Source of the DNA: Konateibacter massiliensis | GTDB taxonomy: Bacteria; Bacillota; Clostridia; Lachnospirales; Lachnospiraceae | NCBI RefSeq assembly: GCF_900184995.1 | Contig: NZ_LT860099.1 | Span: 1,393,931-1,457,930 of the forward strand | DNA length: 64,000 nt | Direction: 5' to 3' | Shown: one piece after another, positions 1 through 8,149 of the stretch | Layout: every line of letters begins with the position of its first letter | Numbering within the stretch: position 1 is the stretch's first letter | Translations under genes and position numbers: made by a program | The notes under the pieces: generated by a model | The model's input: the letters and a program-made list of their open reading frames with translations, nothing else | What the model was told of the DNA's origin: nothing | Databases searched by the model: none

Positions 1-42
1 TTTCTGAACCGCCATATTTTTTTGCAGCTTTAAGCAGCTAAA

Positions 43-294
43 TTATTCTACTTCTTCTTCCTCTTCGTCAAAAAAGTCATCATCAAAATCATCTTCGAAA
101 TCGTCCTCGAAGTCTTCTAAGTAATCCGGTGTAAAGAACTTATAAGCGGCATAAGCAATTCCAGCTACGGCTGCAACCGCACCGATAATCGCAAACACCC
201 AGAGAATCGTGTTTTTGCATTTCTTCTCTTCTTCCTGCTTTCTCAATAGTTCATTAACCTTTGACATACTTAACAATTCATCAAGCTTACCCAT
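43..294 (-). CDS. Small single-span membrane protein with acidic tail
   Basis: This 83-residue protein is not a family I recognise. It has a charged, helix-like N-terminus (residues 1-29), one membrane span at about 30-51 (ILWVFAIIGAVAAVAGIAYA), and a C-terminal tail of about 28 residues made almost only of D, E and F. The ATG at 294 is chosen because AAAGGG lies about 10 bases upstream; a longer frame to 315 would start at a TTG inside that ribosome-site region. It lies downstream of pcrA on the same strand, 174 bp away, with no convincing terminator between. The strongly acidic tail suggests binding to a basic partner or metal, but this is a guess. Confidence 0.75.
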   Translation of the reverse strand: MGKLDELLSMSKVNELLRKQEEEKKCKNTILWVFAIIGAVAAVAGIAYAAYKFFTPDYLEDFEDDFEDDFDDDFFDEEEEEVE

Positions 295-468
295 AATCTG
301 CACGCCCTTTCTCAATTTGCATCATTTTGATACATTCATTTTCATTATTAAAACTTTATTTCCAAATAAGTTTAACCCTTTTTCAAAAACCAATTCTCAC
401 TTTATTTATTATACCATTATTTCACTCATTTTACTATAATATATGAAATATAAATCGCAAGTTTTCTC

Positions 469-2676
469 TTACTCAGCCTTTTTCAGCTTCGCAAACGAAG
501 CAAACATCTTCTTCACTCCGGCTATTTCAAAGTTGACTGTGACCTCGTAATCCCTGCCGCCTTCCACGATTGCAGTCACAACACCGCTTCCAAACTTAAT
601 GTGCCGCACAGTATCTCCTATGCCATAACTCAAGCCTTCTGCCTTTTTCACCTCAAACATTTTAGGCTCAAACACTTTTGTCTGGAAAGAACTCTTTGCC
701 TGCCGGTAAATATTGGACGTTGGAAGCTCTTGGATTTTTTCCTCCGCTACCTTCGTGTCAATCAGATCATTCGGAATTTCCTTCATAAATCTAGATACTT
801 TATTATATTGCGTTTCGCCTCTAATCATGCGCTGTTTGGCACAAGTCATGGTCAAATGCTCCCTCGCCCTTGTGATGCCTACATAACAGAGTCTCCGCTC
901 TTCCTCAACCTCTGTCGGGTCATCTGAGGTTATCGTCATGTAGCTTGGAAATATTCCATCCTCCATTCCTGCCAGATAAACATTCGGAAACTCCAAACCC
1001 TTTGCACTGTGCAGCGTCATCAAAACAACATGATTGCTCTCCTCGTCCAAATTATCGATGTCCGCCACAAGAGCCACTTCCTCCAAAAATCCGCTTAACG
1101 TCGGTTCATCCGTTGATTCCTCATAGGTTACAATCTTACTGATCAATTCATCAATGTTTTCAATTCTTGCCCTTGCTTCTTCATCATTTTCAGCCTCAAG
1201 CTCCTTTACATAACCTGTTTCCTCAATGATTTCATTCATAATCTCCGATACAGACAAGAACCCCAGCTTACTTCTAAGCACCTGAATAAAGTTCACGAAA
1301 GGCTTAATTTTTACCGCACTTTTTCCGAGAGTCGGTATTTCCTCCGCCGCACGGCAGGCATCATAGAAGGTCATCTCATGCTCAAGAGCAAAGTCCTGTA
1401 TCCTTGTGAGCGTTGTCGCACCGATTCCGCGCTTTGGAACATTAATAATTCTTCTCACGGAAAGGTCGTCCCTTGCATTGTCAATTGTTTTTAAATAGGC
1501 AAGCAAATCCTTAATTTCTTTTCTGGAATAGAAGTTAATGCCGCCGACAATTTTATATGGAATATTTGCCAAAATAAATTTTTCTTCAAATGTTCTGGAC
1601 TGTGCATTCGTTCGGTATAGTATTGCACAATCGTTATATTCGTATTCGCCGTCTGCAACCTTCTTTGCAATGTCGCCGGCGATATATTCTGCTTCTTCGT
1701 AGCCGTTCATAAATTGCTTGTAGCCGATTTTTTCACCATCCGCATTGTCCGTCCAGAGTTTTTTATCTTTTCTGCCCAGATTGTTATGTATGACTCCATT
1801 TGCCGCATTCAAAATATTCTGCGTCGATCGATAATTCTGCTCCAGTTTTATGACCTTTGCATTGCTGTACACCTTCTCAAAATCAAGGATATTACTGATG
1901 TTGGCTCCACGGAATTTATAGATGGACTGATCGTCATCACCTACCACGCATAAATTCTTATACTTGGAGGCAAGCACGCTGATCAGCTGAAACTGTGCCG
2001 TGTTGGTGTCCTGATACTCATCGACCATGATGTATTTAAATCTCTCTTGATAGTAATCCAGAACATCCGGGTTATCCTGAAACAATTCCACTGTTTTTGC
2101 AATCAAGTCATCAAAATCCAATGCATTGTTATTTTTTAACCTTTTTTGGTACTCCTCATACACCTTTGCGATTTTTTCTCTGGAATAGTCACCCTGTACC
2201 TGAAGCCGAAACTGTATCGGACCGATAAGCTCATCCTTTGCCTTGGAAATTGCCCCAAGGAGCATCTTTTCCTTATAAATTTTCGTGTCGATATCCAAGT
2301 GCTTGCACACTTCCTTCATAATCGTCTTCTGGTCATCTGCATCGTATATGGTAAAATTATTGTCATAGCCCAGACGGTCGATGTATCTTCTCAAAACTCT
2401 CACACAGGTAGAGTGAAAGGTGCTGACCCAGATACTCTCTGAGCCAAAGCCCACGAGGGAATCAACCCTCTCTCTCATCTCTCCTGCCGCTTTATTTGTA
2501 AAGGTAATCGCCATGATATTCCACGGATTAATTCCCTTTTCTTCTATTAAATAAGCTATTCTGTGTGTCAAAACTCTTGTTTTACCCGAGCCTGCTCCCG
2601 CAAGTATCAGCACCGGTCCTTCGGTCTGAAAAACGGCTTCCTTCTGCTGTGTATTAAGGGTATCATATATACTCAT
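469..2676 (-). CDS. pcrA: ATP-dependent DNA helicase PcrA (UvrD/Rep family)
   Basis: PcrA is a superfamily 1A 3'-5' DNA helicase used in nucleotide excision repair, in clearing RecA and stalled polymerases, and in rolling-circle replication. At 735 residues it has the family's usual length. Visible motifs are the Q motif LNTQQKEAV (7-15), Walker A AGAGSGKT (26-33), the Walker B/DExx box VDEYQDTN near 220, GDDDQSIYKFRGA, and motif VI YVGITRAREHL near 600. The C-terminus carries the Tudor-like RNA-polymerase-binding module typical of PcrA (GDTVRHIKFGSG). The start has an AGGAGG site close upstream. In Bacillus the gene lies near yerC; here yerC lies 3.4 kb away on the same strand. Confidence 0.97.
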   Translation of the reverse strand: MSIYDTLNTQQKEAVFQTEGPVLILAGAGSGKTRVLTHRIAYLIEEKGINPWNIMAITFTNKAAGEMRERVDSLVGFGSESIWVSTFHSTCVRVLRRYIDRLGYDNNFTIYDADDQKTIMKEVCKHLDIDTKIYKEKMLLGAISKAKDELIGPIQFRLQVQGDYSREKIAKVYEEYQKRLKNNNALDFDDLIAKTVELFQDNPDVLDYYQERFKYIMVDEYQDTNTAQFQLISVLASKYKNLCVVGDDDQSIYKFRGANISNILDFEKVYSNAKVIKLEQNYRSTQNILNAANGVIHNNLGRKDKKLWTDNADGEKIGYKQFMNGYEEAEYIAGDIAKKVADGEYEYNDCAILYRTNAQSRTFEEKFILANIPYKIVGGINFYSRKEIKDLLAYLKTIDNARDDLSVRRIINVPKRGIGATTLTRIQDFALEHEMTFYDACRAAEEIPTLGKSAVKIKPFVNFIQVLRSKLGFLSVSEIMNEIIEETGYVKELEAENDEEARARIENIDELISKIVTYEESTDEPTLSGFLEEVALVADIDNLDEESNHVVLMTLHSAKGLEFPNVYLAGMEDGIFPSYMTITSDDPTEVEEERRLCYVGITRAREHLTMTCAKQRMIRGETQYNKVSRFMKEIPNDLIDTKVAEEKIQELPTSNIYRQAKSSFQTKVFEPKMFEVKKAEGLSYGIGDTVRHIKFGSGVVTAIVEGGRDYEVTVNFEIAGVKKMFASFAKLKKAE

Positions 2677-2725
2677 CTTTGCCTCCTGTGAATACGCAGA
2701 TATACCCGCCTATCCATTTGTTTCA

Positions 2726-3760
2726 TTAATTCAATTTTGTTCCGCAATTGGAGCAGAAATTTGCTCCGCTTGTCTTTGCCCCACAGTTCGGACAGAAATT
2801 AGGGATTTCTTGGTCGGACTGTGTACTGTTATGATATGTAGTAGTACTGCTGCTCTTCCACGTACCTGTTCCATTTTCTTGCAGGTCTTGCTGCACCTTA
2901 TCCAACTCGGCAAATACTTGGTTCATCTGGTTCATCATCTGCTGTCCCATCATCATTCCCATCTGCATATTCATCATATCGCCTGCGATTGTGGAACCGT
3001 TGCCTTGCCCTTTTCCCATGCTGTCTGCCATAGCAAACTGCGTATATTTTCCCATGTCGCCCATCATGCTTTGGGAGGCTGCTTTTTCTGCCATCTTTTG
3101 TATTTCATCCGGATAGGAAAAACTCTCAATTGCAAATCCTGTGATACCGATACCTATTTTGCACATTTCCATATCCAAATCTTCCATAATTCCTTTGGAA
3201 ATTTCATAGGCATCTGCCTGCAAATGGAACATATCCCTTCCCCTCTTCATAATCCATTTCATCAAAAGCTGATTCAATACGGCAACAACACGCTCTCTTA
3301 TGTCATCCACAGAAAACTGCTTTTTAACACCTGCTATTTTATCAATCAGAGCACTATGGTCCGTCACCTTACAGTTAAAATTTCCAAATGCACGAATTGG
3401 CATTCCGCCCGGAAGTCCCTGCGCCGGAATATTAATTGCATTTTTCGTCCCCCAATTTATCGTAAATTCCTTTGTATTAATAAACAGCACTTCTGCACGT
3501 ACTCCACTGTTAAATCCAAAGCGAAAACCTGCTAATGTAGAGAGGAACGGAATAATTTGCGTTTCCATGTCAAACCTTCCCTCATCGGTAAAAATGCCTT
3601 CTACTTTACCGTTGTACATAAAAATAGCGTCCTGCCCCTGACGTATGATAAGCTTACTGCCTTTTTTAATTTCTTTATTGTCCCATTTCCAAAAAATGAT
3701 GTCGTCTCTGTACTCTTCCCATTCTACGACATTCGATAACTGTCCGCCAAATATTCCCAT
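2726..3760 (-). CDS. SPFH-domain protein with C-terminal zinc ribbon (YdjI-like)
   Basis: This is a 344-residue SPFH/Band-7-type protein of the YdjI/virion-core-like group. The N-terminal two thirds hold the SPFH fold (from about GSKLIIRQGQDAIFMYNGKV onward). A Met/Gln-rich linker follows at about 240-290. The C-terminus is a double-CxxC zinc ribbon (CPNCGAK, then CSNCGTKLN). No membrane span is evident, so membrane association is probably peripheral. It lies 118 bp downstream of a PspA homologue on the same strand. In Bacillus subtilis pspA (ydjF) and ydjI are in one operon, which supports a joint role in membrane stress. An AGGAGG site precedes the ATG. Confidence 0.88.
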   Translation of the reverse strand: MGIFGGQLSNVVEWEEYRDDIIFWKWDNKEIKKGSKLIIRQGQDAIFMYNGKVEGIFTDEGRFDMETQIIPFLSTLAGFRFGFNSGVRAEVLFINTKEFTINWGTKNAINIPAQGLPGGMPIRAFGNFNCKVTDHSALIDKIAGVKKQFSVDDIRERVVAVLNQLLMKWIMKRGRDMFHLQADAYEISKGIMEDLDMEMCKIGIGITGFAIESFSYPDEIQKMAEKAASQSMMGDMGKYTQFAMADSMGKGQGNGSTIAGDMMNMQMGMMMGQQMMNQMNQVFAELDKVQQDLQENGTGTWKSSSTTTYHNSTQSDQEIPNFCPNCGAKTSGANFCSNCGTKLN

Positions 3761-3791
3761 ATATGCCTCCTGTACTAACTAGATATGACCA

Positions 3792-3814
3792 GCAGAAACT
3801 ATTTTTGTTTCTGC
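3792..3814 (-). other. Hairpin between pspA and the SPFH gene
   Basis: GCAGAAAC and GTTTCTGC form a perfect 8-bp stem with a 7-base loop. No T-run follows on the minus strand, so it is more likely an RNA-processing or attenuating hairpin than a full terminator. It could set the ratio of the PspA and SPFH transcripts. Confidence 0.4.
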
Positions 3815-3878
3815 CAGCCCTATTTTAGACTTCCTATTATGTAAAACAAGGTATTCTACGCAGTTTCCCTGTTATAAC

Positions 3879-4559
3879 TTAAATTCCCATTTTTGCCTTT
3901 AGTGCTGCTAATTCATCCTCTACCGCACTGTCTGCCTGACCGTCATATTTGTTCATCAGGTCTTTTGTCTCATCCCTGCTTTCGCCGTTAAGCTCCGCCA
4001 TTGCGTTTGCCTGATCCAACATGCGGTCTGCCTTCGCTTCCATTCTGTCAAAAGCAGAAATACTGTTTGTTGCTCCCTGAATACTCGAGCCAATCTCATT
4101 TAATCTTTCCTGCGTCTTTGCCACTGCAACCTTTGCCTTAATCGCATCTTTTCTTGCATTTAGGTCGTTGATATCGCTCACCAGCTTATCATGCATAGTT
4201 CTCATCTTAGAAGCATTTGCTGCCGCAACGTCGTATACCTTTTGCATTTCTGTCTGCTTCTGCACTTTCTGTGCCTTTTTCGTCAAGAATGTCTTCGCAT
4301 CTTCATCATTGCCAGCTAACACTGCCTTTTCTGCATATTTTTGCAGCTTTTCTACCTCGCCGCTGCATTCGTCAAGCTCTCTCTTTGCCCTTGTCTCTTC
4401 TGCCATAATAGCAGCCGTTTCAGCCTTTACTTTACCCAAATCACTTTCCAGATTTCTGAGGTATTGATCAATCATCTTTGCCGGGTCCTCTGCCTTATCC
4501 AGCAATGCGTTAATGTTCGCTGACATAATGTCACTAAATCTTTTTAAAATACCTGCCAT
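3879..4559 (-). CDS. pspA: PspA/IM30 (Vipp1) family membrane-stress protein
   Basis: At 226 residues this is a full-length PspA/IM30 protein. These are ESCRT-III-like proteins that coat and stabilise the inner face of stressed membranes. The whole chain is predicted as long coiled-coil helices, beginning with the characteristic amphipathic start MAGILKRFSDIMSANINALLD, followed by KAEDPAKMIDQYLRNLE. The conserved DP-K-MIDQYLR region is intact. An AGGAGG site precedes the ATG. It heads a two-gene unit with the SPFH gene. A possible minus-strand promoter lies around 4612-4640 (TTAGAC, 18 bases, TATAAT). It is divergent from the DUF1836 gene, from which it is separated by 146 bp. Confidence 0.93.
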   Translation of the reverse strand: MAGILKRFSDIMSANINALLDKAEDPAKMIDQYLRNLESDLGKVKAETAAIMAEETRAKRELDECSGEVEKLQKYAEKAVLAGNDEDAKTFLTKKAQKVQKQTEMQKVYDVAAANASKMRTMHDKLVSDINDLNARKDAIKAKVAVAKTQERLNEIGSSIQGATNSISAFDRMEAKADRMLDQANAMAELNGESRDETKDLMNKYDGQADSAVEDELAALKAKMGI

Positions 4560-4658
4560 AATTATTTCCTCCTGAACTTCACATGATAAGTAAATTTTGC
4601 TTGCTATATAGTATTATATTATACTTTTTCTTCTGTGTCTAATCTTTTGCGAAAGTAC

Positions 4659-4687
4659 TTGTCATCTAGTTTTCAATACTATATAAT
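4659..4687 (+). promoter_or_regulatory. Promoter of the DUF1836 gene
   Basis: TTGTCA (4659-4664) and TATAAT (4682-4687) are separated by 17 bases, a near-consensus housekeeping promoter. Only 18 bases lie between the -10 box and the chosen start codon, so the 5' leader is very short and contains the GAGGTGA ribosome site. Confidence 0.75.
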
Positions 4688-4705
4688 GTATACGAGGTGA
4701 TTGAA

Positions 4706-5314
4706 ATGACAATAGACCGTGATGATTTACTAAATAGTATTTTAGAGAGTCTATCTAGAATAGATTATATTAAGCCCGATGAGATACCGAATATCGAGCT
4801 GTACATGGATCAGGTTACGACCTTTATGGATTCGCATTTAAAGGCTTCCAAGCGCCATCAGGAGGACAAGGTCTTAACGAAGACAATGATTAATAACTAT
4901 GCAAAAAACAACCTTCTGCCTCCTCCGGTGAAGAAAAAATATTCCAAAGAGCATATTTTTATGCTTATTTATATTTATTATTTTAAAAATATTTTATCCA
5001 TCAGCGATATCCAAAGTCTTCTGAAGCCTTTGTCTGAAAAATATTTTTCTTCCGACTCTGCGCTTAGTATGCAGGATATTTATCTGGAGGTATTTGGCTT
5101 CGAAGCAAATCAGGTTGATGTGCTTAAGCAGGATATCGTAGATAAATTCAATATGTCCCAGAAGACCTTCGAGGAAGCTTCCAAGGACGATCGTGAATTT
5201 TTAACTTTATTTTCCTTTATCTGTATGCTGAGCTTTGACGTCTACACGAAAAAACAGCTTATAGAGAAAATAATTGATCAGCTTTCGGATGATAGTTCCG
5301 GTAAGAAAGCCTAG
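4706..5314 (+). CDS. DUF1836 family protein, MerR-like/helix-turn-helix
   Basis: This protein of about 202 residues matches the DUF1836 family, which is common in Clostridia and has a helix-turn-helix-like N-terminal half. Its recognisable core is TKTMINNYAKNNLLPPP, then KKYSKEHIFMLIYIYYFKNILS. This layout resembles the DNA-binding part of MerR-type proteins. The start is placed at the ATG at 4706 because GAGGTGA (4694-4700) sits five bases upstream; the longer frame from 4697 would begin inside that site. The gene stands alone on the plus strand with its own promoter and a strong terminator, so it is a single-gene unit. Its target is unknown. Confidence 0.8.
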   Translation: MTIDRDDLLNSILESLSRIDYIKPDEIPNIELYMDQVTTFMDSHLKASKRHQEDKVLTKTMINNYAKNNLLPPPVKKKYSKEHIFMLIYIYYFKNILSISDIQSLLKPLSEKYFSSDSALSMQDIYLEVFGFEANQVDVLKQDIVDKFNMSQKTFEEASKDDREFLTLFSFICMLSFDVYTKKQLIEKIIDQLSDDSSGKKA

Positions 5315-5337
5315 AATCGAATATTTCTAGCATATAA

Positions 5338-5392
5338 AAAACTTCATTTTATCATAAGACTATGGCTTAATGATAAAATGAAGTTTTATTTT
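5338..5392 (+). terminator. Bidirectional intrinsic terminator
   Basis: A 17-bp perfect stem (5338-5354 with 5371-5387) carries A-runs on one side and T-runs on the other, so it can stop the DUF1836 transcript rightward and the hemerythrin transcript leftward. It touches the hemerythrin stop codon at 5391. Confidence 0.9.
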
Positions 5393-5798
5393 AATTGCTT
5401 CTATTTTGCGGATCTACAATTGTTTTATCCTTTTCCAGAATGTGGTGAATGAGCCAGTCGTTCAAGAATTCCAAAATATCTACCAACGCCTCAAGCTGAT
5501 TGCGGTCCATATTATCAAAATCAATACTTTCCACTTTGTTGATAAATTCTATATGTTCTGCCTTGTGAGATAAAAATTTCTTATAGCCGATGCTCAGCAT
5601 ATAAGCTTCTTCATCTTCAAAATGCTGTACTGCATACTCCTTTAATCGAACAATAAGAGCTACAATATCATCAAACTTATCTACGATAAAGTCATCCTTC
5701 AAAAGCATATATGCCTCATCTGCCAAATCAAACAAGCCTTTATGCTGACTGTCAATTTCTTCCACACCTATGTAGTATTCGTCCTTCATTTCGTACAT
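5391..5798 (-). CDS. Bacteriohemerythrin
   Basis: This 135-residue protein is a single-domain hemerythrin, a four-helix bundle that holds a non-heme diiron site for oxygen binding or sensing. The ligand pattern is visible: H19 in DSQHKGLFDLAD, HFEDEE in the second helix, HKAEH in the third, and HHILEKD in the last. The start is at 5798 because AAAGGAGAAGG lies just upstream; the longer open frame to 5867 would read into an intergenic repeat. It is monocistronic. In anaerobes such proteins may buffer or detect oxygen, in line with the nearby rubrerythrin at 7.5 kb. Confidence 0.9.
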   Translation of the reverse strand: MYEMKDEYYIGVEEIDSQHKGLFDLADEAYMLLKDDFIVDKFDDIVALIVRLKEYAVQHFEDEEAYMLSIGYKKFLSHKAEHIEFINKVESIDFDNMDRNQLEALVDILEFLNDWLIHHILEKDKTIVDPQNRSN

Positions 5799-6098
5799 GT
5801 TTCCTTCTCCTTTGTATGAACTATTTTTCTGTCTGAACAAAGAATGTGCAGAGCACATTCTCCGCACCTAAGCGGGTTGCGTAGCAACTACTTCCACTCC
5901 GCGAGGTATGCCTAAAAAACGCACAAGTCCATTGAACTCCCGCCTCCCTCACCCATGAGGGACTTGGCTGCTTTTTTTGCAAGATGCGTATCATATTTTT
6001 GTACCATAAAAAATCCGCAATAATTTTCTATGATACGAAAAACACCTCCCAAGCTTGGAACGGTGTCAGTATCCCTTATTCATTACGAAACATGCCGA
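5799..6098. other. Gene-free 300 bp with repeat and hairpins
   Basis: Besides repeat copy A, this gap holds a plus-strand terminator-like structure at about 5929-5979 (ACAAGTCC paired with GGACTT, inner CCCTCA/TGAGGG, then a T-run). It also holds a wide inverted repeat, CGTATCATA (5987-5995) with TATGATACG (6029-6037). No credible gene was found. The GACTTGGCTG part of the hairpin recurs near 29502 and 42650. Confidence 0.6.
5842..5912 (+). repeat. GAATGTGC-hairpin intergenic repeat, copy A
   Basis: The copy begins with the hairpin GAATGTGC-aga-GCACATTC, continues with CTAAGCGGGTTGCGTAGCAA and ends with CGCGAGGTATGC. Related copies lie at 9741-9814, 13000-13075, 42577-42617 and 62524-62576. 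It lies upstream of the hemerythrin gene and downstream of yerC, antisense to both. Confidence 0.75.
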
Positions 6099-6410
6099 TT
6101 ACTCTTCTGTTTCTGCTTCCTCTTCGATTTCAATTCTTGAAAAAACCATATCATACCCGTCATTTCCATAATTTAAGGAACGATTGACGCGGCTGATTGT
6201 AGCAGTGGATGCACCGGTCTTCTCAGCAATCTCCAAATAGGTTCTATGCTCTCTTAACATTCTTGCCACTTCAAAACGCTGAGACAACGACAGCAGCTCA
6301 TTGATGGTACATACGTCCTCGAAAAAGGTATAACATTCTTCTGCATTTTCAAGGCTCAGTATAGCCTGAAACAAATGATCAACTGCTTTTGTTCTTATTG
6401 TCTTCCCCAT
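6099..6410 (-). CDS. YerC/YecD family TrpR-related DNA-binding protein
   Basis: This 103-residue protein is a TrpR-like helix-turn-helix protein of the YerC/YecD family. The TrpR-type core is CTINELLSLSQRFEVARML, with the recognition part YLEIAEKTGASTATISRVNR. The family is often found beside pcrA in Bacillota; here pcrA lies on the same strand downstream. The C-terminus is acidic (IEIEEEAETEE). A GAGGAGG site lies seven bases before the ATG. Its target genes are unknown, and no tryptophan genes are nearby, so a role in tryptophan control should not be assumed. Confidence 0.9.
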   Translation of the reverse strand: MGKTIRTKAVDHLFQAILSLENAEECYTFFEDVCTINELLSLSQRFEVARMLREHRTYLEIAEKTGASTATISRVNRSLNYGNDGYDMVFSRIEIEEEAETEE

Positions 6411-6489
6411 ATCCAGTCCTCCTCTTCATATGGTCTATACGAGAATTACTTGTATCTTAACACATTAAAGTTCTAAAGTCCAGTTTAAC

Positions 6490-7200
6490 CTAGCTCTTTA
6501 GGTATTTTTTAAGCTCGTCCACAGACCGATTTACAATAAGCTCCTCCGGGAAATTAAGCTCTTCAATCAACTCCAACGCAAGGTCATGTCTTCCCACATC
6601 ACTGTCTGTATGGGCATCGCTTCCAATCACAATAGACACGCCATGTTTCTTGCACAGCTCCAGCATCTCAATATCATTTCCTCTTGCATTCTGTCTGGCA
6701 CCCATCGGATTTAAGGAACTGTTATTCAACTCCAGAAGAACGCCATGCTTCTTCGCTCCGAGCACAAGCGCTTCCATGTCAACCGGATATCTGCTGTCAT
6801 CAGGATGCCCGATGATATTCACATAAGGATTCTTCATTACGTTTAAATATGCCCTTGTATTTTCTTCCATTGTCCCCAAGGCATAACAAGGCGTATGCAT
6901 GCTGGCTATTACAATGTCCATCTGCTTTAACAAATCCTCTGACAAATCTATATTTCCGTCTGTATCCAATATATTTAATTCCACGCCCAAAAGTAGCTCC
7001 ACACCGCACATCTGCCTGTTTACTACCTTCAGATTGCTAAAGTAGAAATCATGGCAGGTCCCCGGCATCTGGGGTGCATGCTCCGTGATTGCCAAAAGCT
7101 CCAATCCCTTTTCCTTCGCCGCACAAGCCATCTCCCGAATGGTGTTGTAGGCATGTCCGCTTGCTAAAGTATGAGAGTGGGAATCTAACACGTATTTCAT
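6490..7200 (-). CDS. PHP-domain phosphatase (YcdX-like)
   Basis: This 236-residue protein is a PHP-superfamily metal-dependent phosphoesterase of the YcdX type. The metal-binding pattern is clear: DSHSHT near the N-terminus (7-12), the AITEHAP block near 40, GVELN, ASMHTP near 103, IGHPDD near 133 and a closing GSDAHT near 195. YcdX-type enzymes are trinuclear zinc phosphatases; the physiological substrate is not settled. It follows the rubrerythrin gene on the same strand after 270 bp that hold a palindromic element, and lies 79 bp before yerC. An ACGGAGG site precedes the ATG by 11 bases. Confidence 0.9.
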   Translation of the reverse strand: MKYVLDSHSHTLASGHAYNTIREMACAAKEKGLELLAITEHAPQMPGTCHDFYFSNLKVVNRQMCGVELLLGVELNILDTDGNIDLSEDLLKQMDIVIASMHTPCYALGTMEENTRAYLNVMKNPYVNIIGHPDDSRYPVDMEALVLGAKKHGVLLELNNSSLNPMGARQNARGNDIEMLELCKKHGVSIVIGSDAHTDSDVGRHDLALELIEELNFPEELIVNRSVDELKKYLKS

Positions 7201-7321
7201 ATCTTACACTGCCTCCGTAAATGTCTTTCACTCAAGTACATCTTCCATTTATTTAACCTATATATTATATATGAAACTATATAATATTTCAAGACATTCC
7301 GCCATGCGTTTTGAAGGCAGC

Positions 7322-7462
7322 GTTACTATTCAGCCTTTGGCTTCATAGCAACACTTTACCCACAGAAATACTGTTACACAGTATTTCCGGCCTACAAAAC
7401 TTAGATTTTCTGTGATTTTGCTCACAAAGTGTACCTCGCTGCATCAGAAGCTAAACTGTAAC
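7322..7462. repeat. Palindromic MITE-like element with GTTACTATTC ends
   Basis: The segment is an imperfect inverted repeat of about 140 bp. The left end, GTTACTATTCAGCC, mirrors the right end that closes with CTAAACTGTAAC, and inner blocks ACACTTT and CACAGAAA also mirror each other. At its centre is a perfect hairpin, GAAATACTG-TTACA-CAGTATTTC. Its ends resemble those of the element at 27092-27163. It has no open frame and sits between the rubrerythrin and PHP genes. Confidence 0.6.
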
Positions 7463-7470
7463 CATTTTCC

Positions 7471-8010
7471 TCAATAATTTTCGCAATTAATCTCGTAATA
7501 TCCCTGTGGATAGAAGCAGATTGGGCATATCTCCGGAGCGCAGTCACCCCAGTAAACATTTCCGCAATTAATACAAATCCATACCGTTTCCCTGTCCTTG
7601 CAAAATACCCTGCCGTTTTCTACGTTGGATGCCAGCCTCGAAAAACGATAATCATGATGCTTTTCGATTAATCCGACTCCCTCAAACAGTCTGGAAATCT
7701 CTTCATATCCTTCCTCTCTCGCCACTCTGGCAAAATCCTTGTACATTATAGTCCATTCATAATTTTCAACTGCAGCTGCAGATTTTAGATTTGTCAACGT
7801 GTCATTTAAATTTCCTCCGTTGAGTTCTCGCATCCACATAACTGCATGCTCCTGTTCGTTGTGCGCCGTTTCCTCAAAAATATCCCCTATTTGTATGAAA
7901 CCCTCCCGTCTTGCCAGATTTCCGTATATGTGGTAATTTACACTGTTATTTCGTTCCCTGTCCAACGCGGCAAGTAGATTTTTATATGTCTGACTATCAG
8001 GAAAATCCAT
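7471..8010 (-). CDS. Rubrerythrin-type diiron peroxidase
   Basis: Rubrerythrin is a cytoplasmic diiron protein that reduces hydrogen peroxide in anaerobes. This 179-residue protein has the N-terminal ferritin-like four-helix domain with the diiron ligand motifs ERNNSVNY, EETAHNEQEHA, a glutamate in AREEGY and EKHHDYRF. It also has a C-terminal rubredoxin-like domain with two CxxC pairs (CINCGNVYWG and CPICFYP). All ligands look intact. It belongs with the oxygen-defence content of the region (hemerythrin at 5.4 kb). No strong promoter was identified by eye. Confidence 0.93.
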   Translation of the reverse strand: MDFPDSQTYKNLLAALDRERNNSVNYHIYGNLARREGFIQIGDIFEETAHNEQEHAVMWMRELNGGNLNDTLTNLKSAAAVENYEWTIMYKDFARVAREEGYEEISRLFEGVGLIEKHHDYRFSRLASNVENGRVFCKDRETVWICINCGNVYWGDCAPEICPICFYPQGYYEINCENY

Positions 8011-8149
8011 TTGATCACTCCATTTTCTATTCCTTCTATTCTATGCATGATGTTGTGATTATTTTCATCTTTTTTCCGCATTATGGGTGGTCATGCACAA
8101 ATATAATTTTTTTCCATATGATGTAGTACTATCAAAAAAGGAGGAATTT

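Noticed and set aside
2810-3535. A 241-codon plus-strand frame
   Set aside because: It lies antisense within the SPFH gene, has no ribosome site and an odd composition rich in His and Cys. It is a shadow of the real gene.
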